DNA from: Acidobacteriota bacterium
Lineage (GTDB): Bacteria; Acidobacteriota; UBA6911; JACQSX01
DNA: 5,308 nt
Direction: 5' to 3'
NCBI GenBank assembly: GCA_016199665.1
Contig: JACQGG010000014.1
Span: forward strand, 1-5,308
This document shows positions 1-5,308 of the stretch, piece after piece. The translations under genes and the position numbers were made by a program. The notes under the pieces are model-generated. The model worked only from the letters and a program-made list of their open reading frames with translations, was not told the DNA's origin and made no database searches. Position 1 is the stretch's first letter. Each line of letters begins with the position of its first letter.

Positions 1-185
1 ACTGGCGCTTTGCCTGGCAGGAGGGCTATGGCGCCTTCAGTATCAGTATTTCACAACTGAAGGCGACAATGGCTTACATCGAAAATCAGGAAAAGCACCA
101 CAAGAAGAGGACTTATCAGCAAGAATTTCTTGCGTTTCTGAAAAAGCACAAAATCGAATACGACCCACAATATGTTTGGGGGTGA
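1..185 (+). CDS. IS200-like / RAYT-type Y1 transposase, C-terminal fragment (5' end outside window)
   Basis: The frame opens at base 3 and runs 60 codons to TGA at 183-185. Enzymes of this family (HUH/Y1 transposases of IS200/IS605 or REP-associated type) cut and rejoin single-stranded DNA at hairpin-marked ends through one tyrosine. The fragment reads WRFAWQEGYGAFSIS at its start, a typical run before the last helix. Next comes YIENQEKHH, with the YxxxQ motif (Tyr codon 75-77, Gln codon 87-89) that normally holds the nucleophilic tyrosine. It ends in IEYDPQYVWG, a usual tail of these proteins. The upstream HUH histidines lie outside the window, so activity cannot be judged. Hairpins of the expected kind follow within 10 bp. 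Whether it is an IS200 transposase proper or a domesticated RAYT cannot be settled from the tail alone. Confidence 0.88.
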   Translation, partial: WRFAWQEGYGAFSISISQLKATMAYIENQEKHHKKRTYQQEFLAFLKKHKIEYDPQYVWG

Positions 186-194
186 TGTTCAACC

Positions 195-299
195 GTCCCT
201 ACGGGACTCGGCCCGAATGGAAGGCAACCCAGCGACAAATCGCTGGGCTAGAGTCAACTGCCCCTCCGGGGCAATTTTACCCAGCGATAAATTGCTGGG
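195..299. repeat. Cluster of four palindromic hairpins downstream of the transposase (REP-like / IS200 3' end)
   Basis: Four short inverted repeats can be read directly. Hairpin 1 (195-207) is GTCCC-tac-GGGAC. Hairpin 2 (228-247) is CCCAGCGA-caaa-TCGCTGGG, a perfect 8 bp stem. Hairpin 3 (259-273) is TGCCCC-tcc-GGGGCA. Hairpin 4 (280-299) is CCCAGCGA-taaa-TTGCTGGG, with one G-T pair. Hairpins 2 and 4 are near-identical copies 52 bp apart with hairpin 3 between them. Y1 transposases recognise hairpins at their element ends, and REP/BIME palindromes sit beside RAYT genes, so the position just after a Y1 transposase stop fits either origin. Homology to the methyltransferase resumes immediately after hairpin 4, which puts the element's right end close to base 300. 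The hairpins could also terminate transcription, but no T-run follows them. Confidence 0.85.
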
Positions 300-301
300 C
301 A

Positions 302-703
302 GGAGATCGGCTGGAACCGTATGCGGGCTTGTATCTCCAAGCCGAAGGTGAATTCAGCGAGAACGGGAAGAACGGAAAGAGCCGCCGAGTCGCCGTCTGC
401 ATCGGCCCGGAACATGGGACAGTCGGTCCGGAACTGGTCAAGGAAGCGGCTAAAGAAGCGGTCAAAGGGGTCGGATTCGATCTCCTGGTCGTTTGCGGTT
501 TCGCTTTCGATCCTCACATTTCGGAGGAAGCCAAGCGATATGGAAAGCTGACGGTGCTGATGGCGCGGATGAATCCGGATTTGGCAATGGGCAACGAACT
601 TCTCAAGAAAACAGGCGCCGGAAACCTCTTTATGGTCTTCGGGGAGCCCGACGAAGAGGTTCGGATTCTCGTGTCGATGGAAATAAAAGGCCCAAACCAA
701 TAG
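302..703 (+). pseudogene. Mod-like (COG2189-type) adenine-specific DNA methyltransferase, C-terminal fragment truncated at its 5' end
   Basis: About 133 codons match the region that follows the catalytic domain in long site-specific adenine methyltransferases related to type III Mod subunits. Recognisable stretches are RRVAVCIGPEHGTVGPELVK, VKEAAKEAVKGVGFDLLVVC, the GFAFDPH segment and MNPDLAMGNELLKKTGAGN followed by LFMVFGEPD. The FxGxG SAM-binding and DPPY-type catalytic motifs are absent because they would lie upstream, where the transposase and hairpins now sit. The open frame continues back through the hairpins to 176-187, but that part (PYGTRPEWK and onward) is translated palindrome and not methyltransferase. 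It ends at TAG 701-703. From memory of the family, many Mod proteins continue past the GEPD motif for tens of residues, so the 3' end may also be shortened; the same frame after the TAG reads ALDLSDLFAYFS to TGA at 740-742. The fragment is well preserved, suggesting recent disruption. It reads toward the SNF2 gene 59 bp downstream, as in an original operon. Confidence 0.75.
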
Positions 704-707
704 GCGC

Positions 708-736
708 TTGACCTCAGCGACCTCTTCGCGTACTTT
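708..736 (+). promoter_or_regulatory. Possible sigma70-type promoter ahead of the SNF2 operon
   Basis: TTGACC (708-713, five of six matches to the -35 consensus) is followed by a 17 bp spacer and then TACTTT (731-736, three of six matches to the -10 consensus). A start near 743 would leave a leader of about 20 nt before the ATG at 763. The spacing is ideal but the -10 box is weak. If real, it would let the ATPase and zinc-tail genes be transcribed independently of the truncated methyltransferase and the mobile element. This is read by eye and unproven. Confidence 0.3.
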
Positions 737-748
737 TCTTGAAACCAG

Positions 749-754
749 AAAGGG
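749..754 (+). promoter_or_regulatory. Ribosome binding site for the SNF2 ATPase
   Basis: AAAGGG, followed by CGAG, lies 8 nt before the ATG at 763. It supports a start at the tandem ATGATG (763-768). The first ATG was chosen because its spacing is the more usual one, but the second, three bases on, cannot be excluded. Confidence 0.5.
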
Positions 755-762
755 CGAGTTAG

Positions 763-3273
763 ATGATGGCGGCACAGCGCCGGGGACTAAGGCAGGGTGA
801 GCTGAGCTTTTCCGACTCTGAGCCTGCCGCCGACCCGATTGAAGAATTCGCCGGGCCTGTCGAGTCTCCCAGTCCCGATACTGAGCACGGGGTGTCTGAA
901 CCGGCCGAATCAGCCTCGGCGCCGGCAACAGCCGGCCAATCCAACTCCATGCTGGTGGTCAGTGACGCCGGGGATCTCGATCCGCTTCCGGAAGGCCTGG
1001 AGGAATGGATGGAGCGCATCGGCCGGCGCATGTCCAATCCAGAGCTTCACCCTTTGGAACTCGCCCAGGGGGCGCTCCAGAAATACCCGGGTGACCCTTA
1101 TGTTCTGGAACTGGCCGCCTTTGCCGGGTTGGTGGAAAATCGCCCTGACATCTGTCTGAGATACCTGCACCGCCTTTCCAAAAGGTATAGTCCGGCGCCA
1201 ATTCTTCATTTCGGCCGTGCCATTGCCCTTGCCCAAAAGGGCGCGTGGGGCGCGGCCCAGGCGCTTTTTGACAAGCAGCCCGTTCCTCGCGGGCTTTACG
1301 GATATGTTTTTCCGCCGGAAGTGCCCAGGGAATGGGTACACCGATGGCTCACGGCCATTGCGAAATGGAAACCGGTTGCAGATCAGAAGCAGAAAAAAGG
1401 CGCATCGGCCGCAGCCCAACCGCACCGGCCCACCCGCCGGCCGGCAGGCCTACAGGAAAAGGCTTGGCCGCGGAGGAGTTCGGGGAAATCCTCACCTGAT
1501 ATTCAGCACCCGGATTCCGACGCGCCTAAAATGCCTCCCCTCCCTCTGGCAGTGGCTGAGATTCCCATCATGTTTCGTCTTCCGGACAAAGACTGCTACC
1601 GCGTGCTCGACGATGAAAATGCGTCAGGCGCCTTGACCGAATATCTGTTGCGGCTGGATATCAATCGCCTGGCGCTGCTGCAGGACTTTGACGAGCTCAT
1701 CTGCATGCCCCAACTGCGCGGAATTGATCATTACAGCTACCAGGGTGACACGGCTAGAAAGGTTCTCCGTCAGTTTCGAGGGCGTGTGCTGCTGGCCGAC
1801 GAGGTCGGTCTGGGAAAGACAATTGAGGCCGGCATTATCCTGAAGGAGTACTTGGTGCGTGGAATGGTAGAGCGGGTGCTGGTCTTGACTCCCCCGTCGC
1901 TGGTAGGCCAGTGGCGCGAGGAAATGGAGGGCAAGTTCGACCTGCGATTTGCCACGACTCACGATGGATTGCTCCAGAAGGATCCTGAGGCGTTCTGGTC
2001 GCAGCCGCGCATTATTGCCTCTATCGCCGTCGCCCGGCGCGAACTGCACTGGCAGTTCTTGTCCCGCCGGCCAATCGATATCGTAATCGTCGATGAGGCG
2101 CACCATCTGAAGAATCGAGGTTCAAAGAACTGGAGTCTGGTCGACAGCATTCAGAAGAGATTCCTCCTGCTGTTGTCCGCCACCCCGATCGAGAACAACC
2201 TGATCGAGCTGTACAACGTGCTGACGCTGCTAAAGCCCGGCATCTTCAAGACAGAGAGAGAATTTCGATCCGCCTTCGTGTCCGCGGAGAACCCGCGGGT
2301 TCCCGCAAATCCCGAAAGGCTCCATGGCCTGATGCGCGATGTCATCATTCGAAACACTCGGGCCCTGGTGCAGGTGAGGCTCCCGCCTCGTCACGCCGCC
2401 ACAGTGACGGTGAATCCTTCCGAAGAGGAGCAGAGCTGCTACCTTGAACTGACTCGTTTGATTCGACGCCCGCGTGCTGAGGGCGTTCATCCCTCAGGGA
2501 TGCACTGGCTGCTTGAGGCAGCCGGTTCTTCCCCGGCGGCCGCTGCCGCGGCGTTGGCCGGTTTTGTGGCTAAATCCCCGTCTGCGGGCTGGAGTGAGCT
2601 GCACGGCCGATACCTGCGGCTGCCCCCGGCAGGCAGCAAGATCCAGGCGCTGCTGAACATCGTTCGCCAAAATCCGTCGGAGAAGAAAATAGTCTTCGTT
2701 CGCTTTCGGGAAACGCTTCGGCTTCTGGACTCGATCCTGCAGGAGCAAGGTGTCGGGTTTGTCCACTTCGATGGGGAAATGCCGGGACCCAAGAAGGACG
2801 AGGCCATCAATCTTTTTCGTGAGCAGCATGATGTGCTATTGACCACTGAATCGGGAGGAGAAGGACGCAATATCCAGTTTTGCAATACGCTGATCAATTT
2901 CGATCTGCCTTGGAACCCCCAGGTCATTGAGCAGCGTATCGGGCGCATTCATCGGATCGGTCAGGCGCGCGAGGTATTTGTTTTCAACCTTGTCAGCCGG
3001 AACACGGTCGAAGAAGAGATGCTTCGCATCCTGGAGGAAAAGATTCACATGTTTCAGCTCGTCGTCGGGGAGGTCCAGTCAATTCTCGGAAACATCGAGG
3101 AGGAGCAGGATTTTTCCAGCCAGGTCTTTTCAGCATGGATTGAGAACAGCGGGGAGCAGCGCCGAGCCGCCTTTGATGCCCTGGGTGACCGATTGTCCAA
3201 TGCCAGAGAGCGGTATGAGGCGGCTAAGGCGCTTGACGAGGAGATCTTTGGCAAAGAGTTTGGCGCGATATGA
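763..3273 (+). CDS. SNF2-family (RapA/HepA-like) DEAH ATPase with helical N-terminal extension
   Basis: 836 residues. SNF2 ATPases track along double-stranded DNA using ATP and remodel protein-DNA complexes; the DEVGLGKTIEAG form of motif I is typical of the bacterial RapA-like branch. In order: acidic, Pro/Ser/Ala-rich N-terminus (1-75); helical TPR-like region (about 80-172, with PLELAQGALQKYPGDP and HFGRAIALAQKGAWGAAQAL); basic low-complexity linker (about 205-257); HYSYQGDTARKVL (323-335, motif Q-like); Walker A DEVGLGKT (346-353); motif Ia TPPSLVGQW (376-384); DEAH box (444-447); motif III SATP (472-475); an Ala/Gly/Ser-rich insert (about 575-605); motif IV KIVFVRF (642-648); motif V ESGGEGRNIQF (696-706); motif VI QRIGRIHRIGQ (724-734); then a helical charged C-terminus. 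All ATPase motifs are intact, so it should be active. No nuclease or methyltransferase domain is visible. The stop overlaps the next gene by 4 nt. A defence or DNA-modification role is inferred from the methyltransferase remnant upstream. DISARM DrmD is a comparable SNF2 protein, but the drmABC genes are not seen here. Confidence 0.93.
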   Translation: MMAAQRRGLRQGELSFSDSEPAADPIEEFAGPVESPSPDTEHGVSEPAESASAPATAGQSNSMLVVSDAGDLDPLPEGLEEWMERIGRRMSNPELHPLELAQGALQKYPGDPYVLELAAFAGLVENRPDICLRYLHRLSKRYSPAPILHFGRAIALAQKGAWGAAQALFDKQPVPRGLYGYVFPPEVPREWVHRWLTAIAKWKPVADQKQKKGASAAAQPHRPTRRPAGLQEKAWPRRSSGKSSPDIQHPDSDAPKMPPLPLAVAEIPIMFRLPDKDCYRVLDDENASGALTEYLLRLDINRLALLQDFDELICMPQLRGIDHYSYQGDTARKVLRQFRGRVLLADEVGLGKTIEAGIILKEYLVRGMVERVLVLTPPSLVGQWREEMEGKFDLRFATTHDGLLQKDPEAFWSQPRIIASIAVARRELHWQFLSRRPIDIVIVDEAHHLKNRGSKNWSLVDSIQKRFLLLLSATPIENNLIELYNVLTLLKPGIFKTEREFRSAFVSAENPRVPANPERLHGLMRDVIIRNTRALVQVRLPPRHAATVTVNPSEEEQSCYLELTRLIRRPRAEGVHPSGMHWLLEAAGSSPAAAAAALAGFVAKSPSAGWSELHGRYLRLPPAGSKIQALLNIVRQNPSEKKIVFVRFRETLRLLDSILQEQGVGFVHFDGEMPGPKKDEAINLFREQHDVLLTTESGGEGRNIQFCNTLINFDLPWNPQVIEQRIGRIHRIGQAREVFVFNLVSRNTVEEEMLRILEEKIHMFQLVVGEVQSILGNIEEEQDFSSQVFSAWIENSGEQRRAAFDALGDRLSNARERYEAAKALDEEIFGKEFGAI

Positions 3274-4400
3274 GAAGCCTGCGTGATGTGACGGCGGAAG
3301 CGTTGACTCTCGCCGGAGCCATCGTCGAACCCATAGCTCCCGAAGGACTGGAAGTTATGGCTCCCATGGAAGTGCGGCAGGCGCTTTCCATTCCTGAATG
3401 GTCGCGCCTGGGGTTTGGAACAGATTTGCCCGCCGGCGCCCGGAGGGTGGCCCTGGAACCTGACTGGGTCGCCGGGCTCCAAAGGCTGATACAGGACCGA
3501 GGCCGCTGTCTTCGATTGTCGCTGCAGCCGGCGCCCTCGGGGAAACCGCCGCACGACCTGGAGCGATCGGTCGCTCAGCAGATCACGCTTGAAAACGCGA
3601 CCTTCCGGGTGAGAGAGATTGCCCCTGCTAAAACACGCTATCTGCTGCTGTCGTTTCGCCTGGCCGTCGTGTCCGATGAGAAAGCTGAGGACTTCATCCA
3701 AATGTGTGTCAACGAGTCCAACTCAGCTATTGCGGATTCTATGGTGGAACCGCTGCTGAAGCGGCTGGGAGAAGGGAACGGATGGAACTTGGCTGACGGC
3801 GGCGGCGCCGAGCTGCCACCGCCCTGGTCTGCGCGGCGTGTTGAAGAATATTCCACGAAGGTCCTGCCGCCGAAGATCAAGCTCCGGCTGAGCGCCGTTT
3901 TGGCCGGCATGGAACGCAGAATGGATCGCGATTTGCAGCGCCTTCATGCCTATCATAGCGAGCTCCGGGACCAGGCCCGCCGTCAACTTGATGCCAGGCC
4001 TGAAGGGAAGGGCGGGCCAAAGGATGCCAGGGGGGAGTTGGCCAAGCTGGATTGGATCGAGCGGGAATACCTCGCCAAGATCGCCGACACGCGCCGAAAG
4101 TACGCAGCGACTGTGGAAGCCCGATTGGAGCAGGTCCTCAGGCTTGAGACCGAGGTGTGGCGGGTACACGTTACGATTCTGCGGAAAAAGATGAGCCGCC
4201 CGATGCACGCTGATTTTTGCAGGATCTCCGGAACCCTGGAGCGGCTGCCCTGCGACTCCTGTTGGAACTCCAGCAAGACCTTCGTTGTTTGTGACGAGCA
4301 GTTGCATCTGCTTTGCCCGGCCTGCTCGTCGCCCTGCCCTTCCTGCGGGAAGACCTTCTGTCAAGCCTGCCGCGGGGCTCGCTGTCCCAGATGCGCCTGA
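3270..4400 (+). CDS. Uncharacterised protein with charged helical middle and five-CxxC zinc-binding tail, coupled to the SNF2 ATPase
   Basis: 376 residues; I do not recognise the family. The start ATG at 3270 overlaps the SNF2 stop (ATGA, 3270-3273), which implies translational coupling and matched amounts of the two proteins. Residues 1-120 look globular and mixed. Residues 121-155 (RYLLLSFRLAVVSDEKAEDF, then a helix) resemble the strand-rich segments found in the C-terminal parts of long RapA-like helicases; this is a weak impression. Residues 200-310 are strongly charged and helix-forming, probably coiled coil, with a Gly/Pro/Lys break near 243-252. Residues 328-375 hold five CxxC pairs (C328/C331, C349/C352, C356/C359, C364/C367, C372/C375) plus C341, enough for two or more Zn ions in a ribbon or RING-like fold, and end one residue after the last Cys. 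There is no signal peptide or membrane segment, so it is probably cytoplasmic. Likely job (inference): partner or substrate-recognition subunit of the ATPase. It may be a split-off C-terminal half of a longer SNF2 protein. Confidence 0.88.
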   Translation: MRSLRDVTAEALTLAGAIVEPIAPEGLEVMAPMEVRQALSIPEWSRLGFGTDLPAGARRVALEPDWVAGLQRLIQDRGRCLRLSLQPAPSGKPPHDLERSVAQQITLENATFRVREIAPAKTRYLLLSFRLAVVSDEKAEDFIQMCVNESNSAIADSMVEPLLKRLGEGNGWNLADGGGAELPPPWSARRVEEYSTKVLPPKIKLRLSAVLAGMERRMDRDLQRLHAYHSELRDQARRQLDARPEGKGGPKDARGELAKLDWIEREYLAKIADTRRKYAATVEARLEQVLRLETEVWRVHVTILRKKMSRPMHADFCRISGTLERLPCDSCWNSSKTFVVCDEQLHLLCPACSSPCPSCGKTFCQACRGARCPRCA

Positions 4401-4447
4401 GGATTTTAGAACGGGTCACTACGTAGGAAGGGCTCTACCTGCTTCGC

Positions 4448-4567
4448 GGTGCAAAATGAGTTTGACCGCCACCGCAGAGCCGCAGAGATCGCGGAGAACA
4501 AGGCCTCTGCCCCTGCTCTGCGCTCTCAGCGTCTCGGCGGTGAGCGCAAAAAAGTGATTTTTGCACC
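4448..4567. repeat. 120 bp imperfect inverted repeat in the convergent intergenic region (MITE-like or dispersed palindromic repeat)
   Basis: The element is bounded by GGTGCAAAA (4448-4456) and its exact complement TTTTGCACC (4559-4567). Inside are ACCGCC (4465-4470) facing GGCGGT (4536-4541), and CGCAGAG, present twice in tandem as CCGCAGAG (4472-4479 and 4480-4487), facing CTCTGCG (4516-4522). A small extra hairpin, GCAAAAA-agtga-TTTTTGC (4546-4564), lies in the right arm. Similar ACCGC...CGCAGAG...CTCTGCG...GCGGT palindromes are familiar as dispersed intergenic repeats in many environmental bacterial genomes; that is recollection and not a search result. It lies 47 bp past the zinc-tail gene and about 100 bp past the end of the convergent S74 gene, so its RNA could fold into a long stem that ends transcription from both sides. 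No coding potential is evident. Confidence 0.75.
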
Positions 4568-4585
4568 AGCCGTTCTTTCTGAAGA

Positions 4586-4618
4586 ATCGGCCGGATCCGC
4601 GCGCTTATCGTGGCCGAT
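4586..4618. repeat. Short inverted repeat between convergent genes, possible weak terminator
   Basis: ATCGGCC (4586-4592) and GGCCGAT (4612-4618) are exact complements separated by 19 nt that include GGATCC and GCGCGC. It sits between the ends of the zinc-tail and S74 genes. No T-run follows on either strand, so an intrinsic terminator is not well supported. The remaining bases of this gap (4401-4447 and 4619-4668) show nothing I can name. Confidence 0.3.
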
Positions 4619-4668
4619 GAAGTCAGGAGGTGTCAACTGCCAAGGAGCATCCTACCCTGCAAAGCGGT

Positions 4669-5308
4669 CTACTCACCTCCAGCAGGGAGAATATAAGAGT
4701 CGATCGTTCGCTCTATCATCTCCAGACGCGCCTTTACTCCGGCGTGATGGGTCGCAAGCGTCTGGACGGTGTCCTGCAGCAGGGCCTTCTCTCGTTGCAG
4801 CTCTGTGGTCCGTTTCGCCAGGGCCTGGACCGCGATCATCAGAATTCCCGCCATATCCGTGGAGGTGATCGTCGTCGGGGTTCCAACTGTGCCGACGCCG
4901 TCGTCGCCGAAGGCGGCGAAGAATTCCTGCGCCATGGGACCATAGTGGCGGAACTGTTTGGGGTCGTGCCCGATGAAGTTCCAACTGGTCAGGGTCAGAC
5001 CGCCGATCTTCCGCAGCGTCTCTTCCCCATTCACGGGCTTGAAGTTCTCCTTCTGCGCGGCGTCGGAACTGCTGGTAAAGCCGACCTGCCCTTCGATGAC
5101 CGTGACGGCGCCATTGCCCAGGCGCACCTTGTTGCTGGCATTGACGATAGCCCCAGCTCCGATGGCGGTCGCGTTGTTCAAGTTGCGCAAAGAAACATCA
5201 GCGCGATCTCCCACGGCCGTATTGTTGGAACCTGTGGAGTTGAAAGCGAGCGCAAGATAGCCGCTGGCGGTGTTGCCGTCGCCCGTGGTATTGGAGCTAA
5301 GCGCATCA
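4669..5308 (-). CDS. YadA-head-repeat / peptidase S74 (endosialidase chaperone) tail-fibre-like protein, C-terminal part (N-terminus outside window)
   Basis: Read from the right edge, 212 codons are visible, ending at TAG (4671-4669). The frame is open past the edge, and the in-frame GTG at 5214-5212 is only an internal valine. The visible part starts with YadA/trimeric-autotransporter-type head repeats: SSNTTGDGNTASGYLAL, FNSTGSNNTAVGDRADV, NNATAIGAGAIVNASNKVRL. An S74 domain follows: SSDAAQKENFKPV carries the S-D-x3-K signature of the self-cleaving endosialidase-type chaperone (Ser codon 5067-5065, Lys codon 5052-5050), then LRKIGGLTLTSWNF and HYGPMAQEFFAAFG. The last ~50 residues (AVQALAKRTTELQREKALLQ and onward) form a coiled coil. 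In phage tail fibres this domain helps the trimer fold and is then released by autocleavage. Many bacteria carry such proteins outside prophages as presumed surface fibres. No other phage gene is seen here, so phage or surface origin is open. It converges on the SNF2 operon. Confidence 0.9.
   Translation of the reverse strand, partial: DALSSNTTGDGNTASGYLALAFNSTGSNNTAVGDRADVSLRNLNNATAIGAGAIVNASNKVRLGNGAVTVIEGQVGFTSSSDAAQKENFKPVNGEETLRKIGGLTLTSWNFIGHDPKQFRHYGPMAQEFFAAFGDDGVGTVGTPTTITSTDMAGILMIAVQALAKRTTELQREKALLQDTVQTLATHHAGVKARLEMIERTIDSYILPAGGE

Larger units (their letters stand above)
1..301 (+). mobile_element. IS200/IS605-like or RAYT-REP element, right-hand end
   Basis: The transposase tail (to 185) and the hairpin cluster (195-299) together form the right end of a mobile unit. 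The evidence is the Y1-type YxxxQ motif, the structured 3' non-coding stretch, and the sharp switch at about base 300 to sequence coding for an unrelated methyltransferase interior. IS200-type elements make no target duplication and have no terminal inverted repeats, so the exact boundary cannot be read from this side alone; 301 is an estimate (give or take about 10 bp). The left end lies outside the window. Confidence 0.7.

Noticed and set aside
228..299. Possible CRISPR array (two similar 20 bp units with a spacer)
   Set aside because: There are only two units, each a self-complementary hairpin with another hairpin between them, adjacent to a Y1 transposase and with no cas gene; REP/IS-end hairpins fit better.
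254..928. Long minus-strand open frame (224 codons) opposite the methyltransferase fragment
   Set aside because: Its translation is rich in Arg/Ser/Pro/His with no recognisable motif, while the plus-strand frame carries clear methyltransferase sequence and the start of the SNF2 gene.
763..3273. Type III restriction (Res) subunit as partner of the Mod remnant
   Set aside because: The motifs DEVGLGKTIEAG, DEAHHL and QRIGRIHRIGQ are those of RapA-like SNF2 ATPases, and no PD-(D/E)xK nuclease motif is seen at the C-terminus.
3054..3701. Minus-strand open frame of 215 codons
   Set aside because: It spans the SNF2/zinc-tail junction antisense; the ATGA overlap and intact plus-strand proteins explain this region.
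763..4400. Assignment to DISARM class 1 (drmD with drmMI)
   Set aside because: A SNF2 ATPase and a methyltransferase remnant are present, but drmA, drmB and drmC are not visible, and the methyltransferase tail looks Mod-like (COG2189 type).
4573..4586. Small palindrome TTCTT-tctg-AAGAA
   Set aside because: A 5 bp A+T-weak stem without a T-run is too slight to call a terminator or an operator.
4449..4868. Plus-strand open frame of 139 codons
   Set aside because: It runs through the palindromic repeat and then antisense to the S74 gene; there is no ribosome site and no family resemblance.
4958..5260. Plus-strand open frame of 100 codons
   Set aside because: It is the complement of the S74/YadA-repeat coding region, whose minus-strand translation is unmistakable.

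Overview
The window is about 60% G+C bacterial DNA from an accessory, island-like region. It carries an IS200-type transposase tail with palindromic repeats, a methyltransferase remnant, a SNF2-family ATPase operon, a large dispersed-type inverted repeat, and a phage-tail-fibre-like S74 protein. No marker gene fixes the organism. The mix resembles soil or sediment bacteria such as Acidobacteriota or the former deltaproteobacteria, but that is an impression and not a demonstrated assignment.

Layout. Positions 1-185 hold the last 60 codons of a Y1 (HUH) IS200-like or RAYT-type transposase. Positions 195-299 hold four short hairpins, two of them near-copies 52 bp apart, which look like the element's 3' structured end or REP-type palindromes. 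Positions ~302-703 resume abruptly inside the C-terminal region of a Mod-like (COG2189-type) adenine-specific DNA methyltransferase, so this gene appears truncated by the mobile element. Positions 763-3273 encode an 836-residue RapA/HepA-like SNF2 ATPase with an extra helical, TPR-like N-terminal region. Its stop overlaps (ATGA) the start of a 376-residue protein at 3270-4400, which has a charged helical middle and a C-terminal tail with five CxxC pairs. Positions 4401-4668 are intergenic and contain a ~120 bp imperfect inverted repeat (4448-4567). Positions 4669-5308, on the minus strand and open at the right edge, encode the C-terminal part of a protein with YadA-type head repeats, a peptidase S74 (endosialidase-type) chaperone domain and a terminal coiled coil.

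How the parts fit. Methyltransferase, SNF2 ATPase and Zn-binding partner in one direction look like a DNA-modification-linked, probably anti-phage operon. The methyltransferase end is separated from the ATPase by 59 bp that contain a plausible promoter. The ATPase and Cys-rich genes are intact and translationally coupled, so they may still be expressed after loss of the methyltransferase. No nuclease domain is recognisable in either protein, and no known system (DISARM, BREX, classical type III R-M) can be assigned from what is visible. The most interesting candidate here is the two-gene SNF2 ATPase plus coiled-coil/zinc-tail module.
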